From: Dehalococcoidia bacterium
Lineage (GTDB): Bacteria; Chloroflexota; Dehalococcoidia; UBA2979
NCBI GenBank assembly: GCA_009692725.1
Contig: SHYP01000004.1
Span: forward strand, 17,027 to 81,026
Direction: 5' to 3'
DNA: 64,000 bases
The notes below the pieces were generated by a model. The model was not told the origin of the DNA. It saw only the letters and a list, made by a program, of their open reading frames with translations, and did not search any database. The position numbers and the translations under genes are program-made. Positions 1 through 8,278 of the stretch are shown here, piece by piece (within the stretch, counting starts at the first letter, position 1; every line of letters begins with the position of its first letter).

Positions 1-1
1 C

Positions 2-637
2 TCGCCCGTGCGCCTGCTCCCCGACGACTTCGAGATCTACCGCTCCGAGCTCGTCACCCAGACCACCACCGTGGTGATGGTGGACCTCTCGTGGTCGATG
101 GCCCTGCGCGGCTCGTTCCAGGCCGCCAAGAAGGTCGCGCTCGCGCTGCACAACCTGATCAGCGCCCAGTACGCGCGCGACACGCTGTACGTGATCGGCT
201 TCTCCGCCTACGCGCGCGAACTCAAGGTCCAGGAACTTCCCTACGTGCGCTGGGACGAATCCGTGCTCGGCACGAACATGCACCACGCGCTCATGCTCGC
301 CCGCAAACTGCTGGCGAAGCACCGCGGCGGCACCCGCCAGATCATCATGATCTCCGACGGCGAACCCACCGCCCACCTCGAACGCGGCCGCTCGCAGTTC
401 TCGTACCCCCCGAGCGCCGCCACGATCCGCGAGACGCTGAAGGAGGTGAAGCGATGCACCCAGGAGGGCATCACGATCAACACCTTCATGCTGGACCGCA
501 ACCACTACCTGAAGGAATTCGTGAACCAGCTCGCGAAGATCAACGGCGGCCGCGTGTTCTACACCACCCCGGACAAGCTCGGCGAGTACATCCTCGTCGA
601 TTACGTGCAGCACAAGCGCAAGCGGGTGGCGCACTGA
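2..637 (+). CDS. VWA-domain protein, C-terminal part (5' end outside window)
   Basis: The reading frame is open to the first base, so the upstream part lies outside the window; GTG at 8 is only an internal codon or alternative start. The visible ~209 residues are a von Willebrand factor A domain. A canonical MIDAS motif DLSWS sits near visible residues 26-30, followed by a GTNMHHAL segment that supplies the metal-binding Thr and by MISDGEPT with the second Asp. Such C-terminal VWA domains usually belong to proteins working with a MoxR/Mg-chelatase-type AAA+ ATPase, but the partner is not visible here. The next gene starts 23 bp downstream on the same strand. Function beyond metal-dependent protein binding is not determined. 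Confidence 0.85.
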   Translation, partial: SPVRLLPDDFEIYRSELVTQTTTVVMVDLSWSMALRGSFQAAKKVALALHNLISAQYARDTLYVIGFSAYARELKVQELPYVRWDESVLGTNMHHALMLARKLLAKHRGGTRQIIMISDGEPTAHLERGRSQFSYPPSAATIRETLKEVKRCTQEGITINTFMLDRNHYLKEFVNQLAKINGGRVFYTTPDKLGEYILVDYVQHKRKRVAH

Positions 638-660
638 CGCCACCCGCCCGCCGCTGACCC

Positions 661-1698
661 GTGACGCTCGCGCGCCGGCTGCTGCTGGCAGCCGCCGCGC
701 TGCTGCTGCTGCTCGGCGTCGGCGCCGCTTGGTACACGCTCGTCGAGGGCTATCGGGCGCTCGACGGGGCCTACGCCGCGGTGATATTCCTGACGACAGT
801 CGGCGAGCTCGCCGACATGCAGCTGGACGACAGCGGCAAGGCCTTTACCGCGGTCTACGTGCTGCTCGGCGTCGGCGTGATGTTCTACACCGCCGTCACC
901 GCCGTCGAAGGCCTGATCGCCGGCGACATCGCCGCGGCCCTCGCGGGGCGGCGCAGCGGCTGGAGAGTGCACAAGATGCGTGACCACGCGATCGTCTGCG
1001 GCTTCGGGCGCGTCGGCCGCGCGATCGCCGAGGACCTGCAGCACCACCGCATCGCTGTCGTCGTCATCGACCGCGACCCCGATGCCCGCGCCGCCGCCGC
1101 CACGCAGGGCTTCTCCGCCGTGCTCGGCGACGCGACCGAGGAGGACGTGCTGCGCGAAGCAGGCGTCGAGCGCGCGCGCGTGCTGTTCGCGGCATCCGAC
1201 TCGGACATCGGCAACACCTTCGTCACGCTCACCGCGCGCGCCCTCAACGCTCGCCTCGCGATCGTCAGCCGCGCCGGCAGCGATTCCGCCGAGCAGCGGC
1301 TACGCGCCGCCGGGGCGAATCGCGTGGTCTCGCCCTACCGCATCGCCGGCCGCCGCATGGCCATCGCCGCCGTCCAGCCGCTCGTGTTCGACTTCGTGGA
1401 AGCGCCCGGCGGCCCCGACCCCACTCGCGAGCGCCTGCTCACCGAACTGCTCGTCGCGAACGAAGCGGCGCCGCTCGCCGGCCGGACGCTCGCCGACGCG
1501 TTCGGCTCGCTGCGCGAGACACGCGTGCTCGCCGTCGAACGCGAGCGCGGCGAGCAGCTCGCCGCGCCCCCCGCCACCACCGAGCTGCGGCCCGGCGACC
1601 GCCTCGTGCTCTACGGCTCACGCGACGAGATCGAGGCGCTGTCCGCCCCGGCCGCCCCCCCCGTGCGCGGCGCGTCGAGCGCGCCCGTCGCGCCGTGA
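661..1698 (+). CDS. Ion-channel / RCK (TrkA-N) domain protein
   Basis: A 345-residue membrane protein combining a two-helix pore module with a cytoplasmic RCK unit, the layout of prokaryotic K+ channels gated by ligand. Residues ~5-27 and ~62-87 are hydrophobic helices. Between them the pore loop reads FLTTVGELADMQ, where a normal filter is TTVGYGD; the second half of the filter is therefore not canonical. From ~110 a Rossmann RCK-N domain begins with GFGRVGRAIAEDL (GxGxxG), and a TrkA-C-like domain follows at ~255-325. The start is GTG and the stop overlaps the next gene's GTG (GTGA at 1695-1698), so the two are translationally coupled. It could be a regulatory NAD-binding membrane protein rather than a conducting K+ channel. 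Confidence 0.85.
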   Translation: MTLARRLLLAAAALLLLLGVGAAWYTLVEGYRALDGAYAAVIFLTTVGELADMQLDDSGKAFTAVYVLLGVGVMFYTAVTAVEGLIAGDIAAALAGRRSGWRVHKMRDHAIVCGFGRVGRAIAEDLQHHRIAVVVIDRDPDARAAAATQGFSAVLGDATEEDVLREAGVERARVLFAASDSDIGNTFVTLTARALNARLAIVSRAGSDSAEQRLRAAGANRVVSPYRIAGRRMAIAAVQPLVFDFVEAPGGPDPTRERLLTELLVANEAAPLAGRTLADAFGSLRETRVLAVERERGEQLAAPPATTELRPGDRLVLYGSRDEIEALSAPAAPPVRGASSAPVAP

Positions 1699-2621
1699 CG
1701 CACACGCTCGTGATCCTGCGCAACCCACGCGCCCGCCACGCGCCCACCGAAGACGCGCTGCTGCTCGCCGCCCAACCGCTGCGCAACGGCGGCTGGGCCG
1801 TCACGGTCGAAACGCCCCGCGACAACATGCACACCGTCGCGCGCGCTCGTGCCGCCGCGGAGCGCGGCGTCGAAGCGGTCGCTGCATGCGGCGGCGACGG
1901 CACCGTGCACGCCGTCGCCAACGGACTCGCCGGCAGCGCCACGGCGCTCGCGGTGCTCCCCACCGGCACCACCAACATCTGGGCGCGCGAGGCCGGCATC
2001 CCGCGCGCCCTCCCCGCCGCGCTCGCGCTGCTGCCACACGCGCGCCGCCTGCGCGTCGACCTCGGCCGCGCGCACCTCGACGGCACCGAGCGGCGCTTCC
2101 TGCTCATGTGCGGCGTCGGCCTGGACGCCGACGTCGTGCAGCGCGTCGAGGGATCGCGCGGCAAGCGCCTGCTCGGCCGCGGCTGGTACGCCGCCGCCGG
2201 CGCAGTCGCGCTGGCGCGCACCCACGCCGGCCAGGCCACCGTCGAGCTCGACGGCGCGAGCCGCGTGGTGCCGCTACTGCAACTCGTCGTCGGCAACACC
2301 CGCCTCTACGGCGGCGTCGCACACCTGACCGGCGACGCCCGCATCAACGACGGCCTGCTCGACGTCTGCATCCTCGCCGGGCAGGCGCGCATCGACGCCC
2401 CGCGGCTCGCGCTCCAGGCGTTGCGCGGCGCGCTGCACCGCCGCCACGTGCGCGGCGCCGAGTACCTGCGCGCCGCGCGCGTCACGATCGACGCGTCCCC
2501 CGCCCGTAGCGTGCAGCTCGACGGCGAGTACGCCGGCACCACCCCCGTACGCATCGAGATCGACCGCGCGGCGCTCGACGTGCTCGTCGCGCCGGGCGCG
2601 CGCGCCCTCTTCAGCGACTAG
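1695..2621 (+). CDS. Diacylglycerol kinase family lipid kinase
   Basis: Predicted ATP-dependent lipid kinase of the DagK/YegS/sphingosine-kinase superfamily, 308 residues, the usual size. The catalytic-domain signature GGDGT is at residues 66-70, and the nucleotide-loop motif LPTGTTNIWARE follows at ~95. The C-terminal beta-rich domain contains the typical LDGEYAG segment. The substrate (diacylglycerol or another lipid) cannot be read from sequence. The GTG start overlaps the stop of the channel gene by 4 bp. The gene ends 45 bp before the convergent recF stop, and a strong inverted repeat lies in the gap. Confidence 0.88.
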   Translation: MTHTLVILRNPRARHAPTEDALLLAAQPLRNGGWAVTVETPRDNMHTVARARAAAERGVEAVAACGGDGTVHAVANGLAGSATALAVLPTGTTNIWAREAGIPRALPAALALLPHARRLRVDLGRAHLDGTERRFLLMCGVGLDADVVQRVEGSRGKRLLGRGWYAAAGAVALARTHAGQATVELDGASRVVPLLQLVVGNTRLYGGVAHLTGDARINDGLLDVCILAGQARIDAPRLALQALRGALHRRHVRGAEYLRAARVTIDASPARSVQLDGEYAGTTPVRIEIDRAALDVLVAPGARALFSD

Positions 2622-2637
2622 TCGCTCGCCTGTCCCC

Positions 2638-2685
2638 CGCTGCAGCCGATCGGCTGCGCCAGGCCCTAGCCGATCGGCTGCAGCG
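2638..2685. terminator. 18-bp perfect inverted repeat between convergent genes
   Basis: The arms CGCTGCAGCCGATCGGCT (2638-2655) and AGCCGATCGGCTGCAGCG (2668-2685) are exact reverse complements separated by 12 nt. It lies where the lipid-kinase gene and recF converge, and the recF stop codon (2666-2668) touches the right arm. There is no U-tract, so this is a hairpin-type, possibly bidirectional terminator rather than a classic intrinsic one. Confidence 0.7.
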
Positions 2686-3844
2686 CCCCATCCGCGATCG
2701 CGTACCAGCGCGCGCCCGGCAGCTCCGCGCGCCCCGGGCGGTCCGCGTCCGGCGTCGTGATGATCACCTGGTCGACGCCGAACGCGGCCGCGAGCACCCG
2801 CGCGCGCCGCCCCGCGTCGAGCTCCGACAGCACGTCGTCCAGCAGCAGCACGGGCGCGTCGGCAGTGCGCGCGAACGAGTACGCCACCTCGGCGAGTCGC
2901 AGCGCGAGCGCCGCCGTGCGCTGCTGTCCCCGCGACGCCGTCGCCGCCGCCGCGTGTCCGCCGATGTCGATCGCCACGTCGTCGCGGTGCGGACCGACGC
3001 GCGTCACGCCCGCCTGCACGTCGCGCGCTCGCTCGCCTCGCACGACCTCGCCCAGCTCGGCCGCGATCGCATCCGCGGGCGCGCCTGCGAGCACGCGCGC
3101 CCCGAGGTCGGCCGGCACGCCCGGACGGTAGCAGCACGCCAGCGCACCGTCGGCGGGCGCAAGCATCGCGTACTGCACCGCTGCCTCCGCCGCCAGCGCC
3201 GCCACGGTGCCGGCGCGCGCGTGCAGCAGCGCTGCCCCCGTGCGCGCCAGCTCGTCATCCCAGAAGTCCAGCTCGTGCGCGGCCGCGCGCCGCTCCTGCA
3301 GGCGCCGCAGCAGGCTGTTGCGCTGCTGCAGCACGCGCGTGTAGCGCTGCAACGCGCGCACGTATGCCGCATCGAGCTGCGCGATCGTCACGTCGAGGTA
3401 GCGCCGCCGCTCCGCAGGCGCGCCGCCGATGATCGCCAGGTCGTCCGCCGAGAACGGCACGACGCGCAGCCGACCGATCAGATCCGACGCGCGCCGCGCC
3501 ACGCCGTTCACGCGGAAGCGCCGCCCTGCGGCCACCGCGTCGCCGTCCAGCGCCGTGCGCGCCGTGATCACCACCTCCACGGTCACCTGCTCGCCGCCCC
3601 GCGTGAGCACCCGCCCCGCCGCGCGCGCTACCGGCGCGACGTCGCCGAGCGCGCTCCAGCTCACGATCTCCGCGTCGCTGCGCGCGCGCGCGCTGCGCGC
3701 CGTCGCGAGCAACGTGATCGCCTCCACGAGGTTGCTCTTGCCGCTGCCGTTCGGCCCGACCACCACGTGCACCCCAGCCTCGAGCCGCCACTCGAGGCGC
3801 GTGAACGTGCGCACATGCGTCAGCGACAGCTCCGCGAGATGCAC
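2666..3844 (-). CDS. recF: DNA replication/repair protein RecF
   Basis: RecF is an SMC-like ATPase that helps load RecA at gaps and stalled forks. The 392-residue length fits the family. Walker A GPNGSGKS is at residues 30-37, the ABC-like signature SRGQQRTAAL is near ~300, and Walker B LLLDDVLSELD follows. The start chosen is GTG at 3844 (V-H-L-A-E-L), 5 bp after the stop of the histidine-kinase gene; the frame stays open upstream but that part is only the antisense of the kinase. Here recF is the last gene of a two-component operon, not next to dnaN as is common. A hairpin at its stop codon ends the unit. Confidence 0.93.
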   Translation of the reverse strand: MHLAELSLTHVRTFTRLEWRLEAGVHVVVGPNGSGKSNLVEAITLLATARSARARSDAEIVSWSALGDVAPVARAAGRVLTRGGEQVTVEVVITARTALDGDAVAAGRRFRVNGVARRASDLIGRLRVVPFSADDLAIIGGAPAERRRYLDVTIAQLDAAYVRALQRYTRVLQQRNSLLRRLQERRAAAHELDFWDDELARTGAALLHARAGTVAALAAEAAVQYAMLAPADGALACCYRPGVPADLGARVLAGAPADAIAAELGEVVRGERARDVQAGVTRVGPHRDDVAIDIGGHAAAATASRGQQRTAALALRLAEVAYSFARTADAPVLLLDDVLSELDAGRRARVLAAAFGVDQVIITTPDADRPGRAELPGARWYAIADGALQPIG

Positions 3845-3849
3845 CGCGA

Positions 3850-5385
3850 TCAGGACGCCGCGGGCGCCTCGCCGACGGGCGTCGTGGCCGCCGGCGCACG
3901 CCCGGGCGCCGCCGCCAGCTGCGGTGCGGACGCGAGCTCGACGCAGAAGCACGAGCCGCCGCCCTGGCCGCCCTCCACCCAGATGCGCCCGCCTTGCAGC
4001 TCCACCAGCCGCCGCGCGACCGCCAGACCAAGCCCAGAGCCCGGCACCTCCGCAGCGCCCGGTCGCCGCACGCGGTAGAACGGCTCGAAGATGCGCACAC
4101 GATCGTCCGCGTCGATGCCGGGGCCCGCGTCCCGCACCTCCAGCCGCGCGCGACCGGCGCGCAGCACCGCGCACGCGCTCACCGTGCTGCCGCGCGGGCT
4201 GAAGCGGTTCGCGTTCGACAGCAGATTCAGCAACACCTGCTCCAGCGCGCGCGCGTCGCCCAGCGCCGGCACCGGCCCCTCCGGCGCCTCGACGAGCAAC
4301 TGCTGCCCGCGCGCCAGGAACGCCGGCCGCAAGAGCTCCTCCGCCGCGCGCAACGGCTCGCACAGGTCGACTCGCCCGACGCTCACGCTGAGCGCGGATC
4401 CCTCGAGCCGGCCGAGCCCCAGCAAATCGTCGACGAGCGAGTTGAGCCGGTCCACCCCCCGCGTCAGCGAGCCGAGCAATTGCTCGTGCTGCCCGTCCAG
4501 CAGCGTGTGATCCGCCGCCAGCAGCTCGGCAAACGCCTGGATCGCCGTCAGCGGCGACCGCAACTCATGCGTGATCGCGTACATGAACTCGCTGCGGCGC
4601 GCGTTCAAGTCCTCCATCGCCCGCGCGCGTTCCTCCGCCGCCTGGTACAGCCGCGCGTGATCGAGCGCGCCCGCGATCAACCCGGCCGCCGCGTCGAGCT
4701 GCCGCGCATCGCGCAGCGAGCGGCGGCTGTCGGACACCAACAGCAGCAGCCCCAGCGACTCGTCGCCGCGCTGGATCGGCACGCGCGCCACCCATGGCCG
4801 CCGCCCGATCGTATCGGCCAGCGGCTCGAGCCACGGATCGGACAGCGCCGGCTCGCGCGCCAGCACCGGGCGAATCGGAATCGCCGCGTCCGCTGATCGC
4901 GCCGGCGGCCGCCAGTCCGCCGCGTACCCCACCGCTGCGATCGGCTCCAGCATCGTCTCGTGATCGCCTTGCGCCACCGCGATCAGCCCTGCCTGCGCCA
5001 CCCCCGCGCCGACGAGCCGCGCGACGGCTGCCTCCCCCACGCCGCTGATCGACAGCGGCTCCGCGTACGCCTCGACGAGCGAATCGACGAGCGCGCGGTG
5101 CGTGCGCTCGCGCGTCAGCCGCCGCAGGAAGCCAACCGCCACCGTGCCCATCAGCACCGCGTCCGCGAGTCGCGCCGCGTCGATCGGCAGCGTCGCGACG
5201 TGGCCGTCCAGCAGATCGACCACGATGTTGCTCGCGTAGCTGACGGCGATCATCCCCAGCGCGAGCACGTACACGCGCAGCGCCGCGCGGCGGATCGCCT
5301 GCGCGCGAGCGGCCAGAGCGCCGATCGGTGCGACCACGGAGAAGATGGCGGTACCTCCGGCGAACGCCGCGGCGTCCGCGCTCAC
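3850..5385 (-). CDS. GAF-domain sensor histidine kinase
   Basis: A 511-residue sensor kinase. The N-terminus has hydrophobic stretches at ~10-26 and ~37-57 that could anchor it in the membrane. A GAF-like sensing domain covers ~100-245, and a dimerisation helix carries the H-box ITHELRSPLTA with phospho-accepting His at ~273. The ATPase domain shows N-box NLLSNANRFSP, G1 DAGPGID and G2 GSGLGLAVARR. The tail is Ala/Pro-rich. The GTG start overlaps the preceding stop by one base (TAGTG at 5387-5383). It is encoded with an OmpR-type regulator two genes upstream, its probable partner. The signal sensed is unknown. Confidence 0.92.
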   Translation of the reverse strand: MSADAAAFAGGTAIFSVVAPIGALAARAQAIRRAALRVYVLALGMIAVSYASNIVVDLLDGHVATLPIDAARLADAVLMGTVAVGFLRRLTRERTHRALVDSLVEAYAEPLSISGVGEAAVARLVGAGVAQAGLIAVAQGDHETMLEPIAAVGYAADWRPPARSADAAIPIRPVLAREPALSDPWLEPLADTIGRRPWVARVPIQRGDESLGLLLLVSDSRRSLRDARQLDAAAGLIAGALDHARLYQAAEERARAMEDLNARRSEFMYAITHELRSPLTAIQAFAELLAADHTLLDGQHEQLLGSLTRGVDRLNSLVDDLLGLGRLEGSALSVSVGRVDLCEPLRAAEELLRPAFLARGQQLLVEAPEGPVPALGDARALEQVLLNLLSNANRFSPRGSTVSACAVLRAGRARLEVRDAGPGIDADDRVRIFEPFYRVRRPGAAEVPGSGLGLAVARRLVELQGGRIWVEGGQGGGSCFCVELASAPQLAAAPGRAPAATTPVGEAPAAS

Positions 5386-6326
5386 TAGTCGAGCGTCATC
5401 GTGATGCTGCGGTCCGTGAGCGACGCCGCAGCCAACCGCGCCTCGCGCCCCAGCTGCCCGCTGAGCGACGTCGCCAGCTGCTCCGTGTCGAGGTTGCCCG
5501 CGAGCTGCAGCCGCAGCCGCGCCTCGCCCTGCGCGTACGCCTCGACGCCTGCCTCGCGCACGCCCGGCACCTGCGCGAGCGCGTCCTGCACACGCATCAG
5601 CCCCTGGAACCCCGCCACAGGCGCGATGCGCAGGATCACCGTCCCCTCGCTCGCTGCGAACACGACGGACGGCCCTGGCCGCGCCCCACCCGCCGACGCC
5701 TGCCCGTTCGGCGGCGGCGACGGCTCTGCACGAGCTGCCACCGGTGCCAGCAGCACCGGGGGCGTCGCGTCCTGGCTCATGGCCGCCGCCACCGGCGGCG
5801 ACGTCGGCACGGCCGGGTTTGGCTCGGCGCCTGCAGTGACGCCCGACGTGAGTGGCACGGCTGGCGGCGCTGGCACCGGCGGTACCGCCGCGCTCGGCGG
5901 TGGCGGCGGCGCCGGCGGAGGCGGAGCGTGCGCGGCCGGTGCGGTCGCGGTGTCGACGCCGGCAACCGGGCCTCCGTGCGGCGCAGCCTCGACGGCCCGC
6001 GAGGCCGCCGCACGAGCAGCGTGCGGCTCGTGCGCGCGCGCCCGCGCGTCCGCCAGCAGCAGCTCCACATCGTCGCCGCCCTCCGGCATCGGCGGCGGGG
6101 CGAATCGCGGCTCGCGCGCAGGTCGTGGCTCCGGCACCGAGGACTCCTCCCGCACGGCGCGCTCGTCGGCCGCGCGCATCGCCTGCCGGCCGCCAGGCGC
6201 ACGCCCGCGCTCACCGTCGGTCGACGCGTCCCCTGCGAGCGACAGCAGCAACTGCGCCATCGCGCGGAGTATGCCCGTGACGGCGCGCTCCGTGTGCGGT
6301 AGGCGCCAGTCGCCCTGGTCGTTCAC
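5385..6326 (-). CDS. Pro-rich accessory protein with a conserved C-terminal domain
   Basis: I do not recognise a named family. The 313 residues fall into a polar, acidic-to-neutral N-terminal part, a disordered Pro/Ala-rich middle (~125-215, including runs of five prolines), and a compact C-terminal domain (~228-313). That domain begins VILRIAPVAGFQGL and continues with VQDALAQVPGV and a beta-rich stretch. It is clearly related to the C-terminus of the protein at 43371-44738. The gene lies between the response regulator (30 bp gap) and the histidine kinase (1 bp overlap), so it probably works in that signalling pathway. Its predicted alpha/beta pattern would suit a ferredoxin-like fold, but that is inference. 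Start GTG at 6326. Confidence 0.75.
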   Translation of the reverse strand: MNDQGDWRLPHTERAVTGILRAMAQLLLSLAGDASTDGERGRAPGGRQAMRAADERAVREESSVPEPRPAREPRFAPPPMPEGGDDVELLLADARARAHEPHAARAAASRAVEAAPHGGPVAGVDTATAPAAHAPPPPAPPPPPSAAVPPVPAPPAVPLTSGVTAGAEPNPAVPTSPPVAAAMSQDATPPVLLAPVAARAEPSPPPNGQASAGGARPGPSVVFAASEGTVILRIAPVAGFQGLMRVQDALAQVPGVREAGVEAYAQGEARLRLQLAGNLDTEQLATSLSGQLGREARLAAASLTDRSITMTLD

Positions 6327-6356
6327 GCGCCCGTGGCTCCCCTGGCTCGCCGCACG

Positions 6357-7070
6357 TCACGCGCCCCGCGACGATGCACGGCCGGGATGCACGAACTTGT
6401 ACCCCACCCCGCGCTCGTTCACGATCATCGGCCGGCCCCCGGGATCGTCCCCGAGCTTGCGCCGCAGGTGCTGGATGTGCACCTTCAGGTAGTCCACCTC
6501 GTCCACGTACTCGCGGCCCCACACCTTCGCCAGCAGCGTGCGAAACGTCAGCACGCGGTTCTCGTTGCGGCTCAGGTGGTACAGGATCCCGCACTCGATC
6601 GGCGTCAGCTTCACCGCCTCGCCGCCCACGGTCACCTCGCGGCTCTCGTAGTTGATGCGCAGCGCGCCCGCCTCGAACGGCGCGCCCTCCGCCGCCGGCG
6701 CCTGCGACTCGCTGCGCCGCAACACCGCGCGCACCCGCGCGAGCAGCTCGATGTGCGAAAACGGCTTCGTGATGTAGTCGTCCGCCCCCAGCTCCAGCCC
6801 GCGCACCTTGTCCACCTCGTCGTGGCGCGCCGTCAGCATGATGATCGGCACGTCCGAGAAGCGGCGGATGCGCTCGCACACTCCGAAGCCGTCGCCGTCC
6901 GGCAGCCCGATGTCGAGAATGATCAGCGCTGGCGCGTCGCGGCGTGCGATCTCCGCGCCCTCCGCGCCCGTCGGCGCGTACAACACTTCCGCGTCCGGCC
7001 AGCGCAGCGCGAACGTGAGCCCGACGACTTCGACGATGTCCGGCTCGTCATCAACAATGAGGACATGCAT
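6357..7070 (-). CDS. OmpR-family response regulator
   Basis: A two-component transcription factor of 237 residues. The receiver domain has the acidic pair D7-D8, phospho-acceptor D53 in IILDIGLPDGDG, the conserved Thr in MLTAR and Lys in ITKPF. The C-terminal winged helix (~135-228) shows LTPIECGILYHL and the recognition region EVDYLKVHIQHLRRKLG. It is the first gene of the operon with the accessory protein, GAF kinase and recF. A near-consensus promoter lies immediately upstream with the ATG only 5 nt after the -10 box, so the transcript is probably leaderless. Confidence 0.95.
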   Translation of the reverse strand: MHVLIVDDEPDIVEVVGLTFALRWPDAEVLYAPTGAEGAEIARRDAPALIILDIGLPDGDGFGVCERIRRFSDVPIIMLTARHDEVDKVRGLELGADDYITKPFSHIELLARVRAVLRRSESQAPAAEGAPFEAGALRINYESREVTVGGEAVKLTPIECGILYHLSRNENRVLTFRTLLAKVWGREYVDEVDYLKVHIQHLRRKLGDDPGGRPMIVNERGVGYKFVHPGRASSRGA

Positions 7071-7075
7071 AACTG

Positions 7076-7106
7076 ATTATACCCGTTAGCAGTGTCGCAC
7101 CGTCAA
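7076..7106 (-). promoter_or_regulatory. Promoter of the response regulator-kinase-recF operon
   Basis: On the minus strand TTGACG (7106-7101) is followed after 19 nt by a perfect TATAAT (7081-7076). Only five bases (CAGTT) separate the -10 box from the ATG at 7070, so a transcript starting ~7 nt after the -10 would be leaderless. The 19-nt spacer is longer than the ideal 17. Confidence 0.7.
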
Positions 7107-7207
7107 GGCGCGCACCCGTCCCCTCGCTCCCGCGCGCGTGGGCGCGACGCCAGCGCGCCATGCGCGCATGATCGCCACTGCCCACAACACCCGCGAGGAG
7201 GCAGCAC

Positions 7208-8254
7208 GTGGCCACGCAACCGTTGCGCATCGCCGTCATCGGCGCCGGCGCGAACACCCGCCTGCGCCACATCCCCGGCTTCCAGGCGCTGCCCGGCGTC
7301 GAGATCGCCGCCGTCTGCAACCGCACCGAGGCGAGTGGCCGCGCCGTCGCCGACGTCTTCGCCATCCCCCGCGTCGAGACCGATGCGCTCGCGCTGCTGC
7401 GCGACCCGGACATCGACGCCGTCTGCATCGGCACATGGCCCTACCGCCATCACGCCTACGCGCTCGTCGCGCTAGCCGCCGGCAAGCACGTGCTGTGCGA
7501 GGCGCGCATGGCGATGAACGCCGCCGAGGCCCGCGACCTGCTCGCCGCCGCCGACGCTCGCCCCGACCGCGTCGCGCAGCTCGTGCCCGCCCCGTCGGAC
7601 CTGCGCTGGTGGCGCACCGTGCGCCGCCTGCTCGCCGAGGGCGCGCTCGGCCCGCTGCGCGAGGTGCACGCAACCATGCTCGGCGGCGGCGCGCTCGACC
7701 CGGCCGCGCCCCTGCACTGGCGCGAGCGCGACGACTACTCCGGCTACAACACGATGTCGCTCGGCATCCTCGCCGAGACCGTCGAGCGCTGGCTCGGCCC
7801 CACCGAGCGCGTGCTGGCGGACGCCGCGACCTTCACCGCCGCGCGCACCGACGCGGAGACCGGCCGCCCGCGCGCCGTTACGATCCCGGATTCGCTCGGC
7901 GTCCTCGCGCGCATGCCGGACGGCACGCGCGTCACCTACCGAGTAAGCGCCGTCACCGCCGGCGCGCGCGGCGCGAACGGCATCTCGCTCTTCGGCGCCG
8001 CCGCCTCGCTACACCTCTCGTTCGCTGACGACACGCTGACGCTCGTCCCGCTCCGCGGCCAGCCGCAGCCGCTCGCGCCCGACCCCGGCACCGACGTGGG
8101 CTGGGCCGTCGAGCGCGATTTCGTGGCGTCGATCCGCACCGGCGCCCCCGTCGAGCTCACCAGCTTCGCCGACGGCCTGCGCTACATGCGCTTCACCGAG
8201 GCGGTCTGGCGCAGCTGGAACGAAGCCCGCCCGCTCTACCTCGCCGACGTCTGA
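7208..8254 (+). CDS. Gfo/Idh/MocA-family oxidoreductase
   Basis: NAD(P)-dependent oxidoreductase-like protein of 348 residues. The N-terminal Rossmann fold has AVIGAGAN at residues 9-16. The usual EKP motif that carries the catalytic Lys is replaced by EAR (residues 98-100, in HVLCEARMA), so canonical dehydrogenase chemistry is doubtful. The C-terminal alpha/beta domain is complete and ends normally. The GTG start at 7208 is set by a strong ribosome-binding site, GAGGAGG at 7195-7201. It is transcribed away from the two-component operon. The substrate is unknown. Confidence 0.85.
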   Translation: MATQPLRIAVIGAGANTRLRHIPGFQALPGVEIAAVCNRTEASGRAVADVFAIPRVETDALALLRDPDIDAVCIGTWPYRHHAYALVALAAGKHVLCEARMAMNAAEARDLLAAADARPDRVAQLVPAPSDLRWWRTVRRLLAEGALGPLREVHATMLGGGALDPAAPLHWRERDDYSGYNTMSLGILAETVERWLGPTERVLADAATFTAARTDAETGRPRAVTIPDSLGVLARMPDGTRVTYRVSAVTAGARGANGISLFGAAASLHLSFADDTLTLVPLRGQPQPLAPDPGTDVGWAVERDFVASIRTGAPVELTSFADGLRYMRFTEAVWRSWNEARPLYLADV

Positions 8255-8278
8255 GCCGTACCGGCGCGCTCCTACTCG

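Noticed and set aside
3844..4363. N-terminal extension of the recF frame to 4363
   Set aside because: The added ~170 residues are Ala/Arg/Gly-rich antisense of the histidine kinase; RecF homology starts exactly at GTG 3844.
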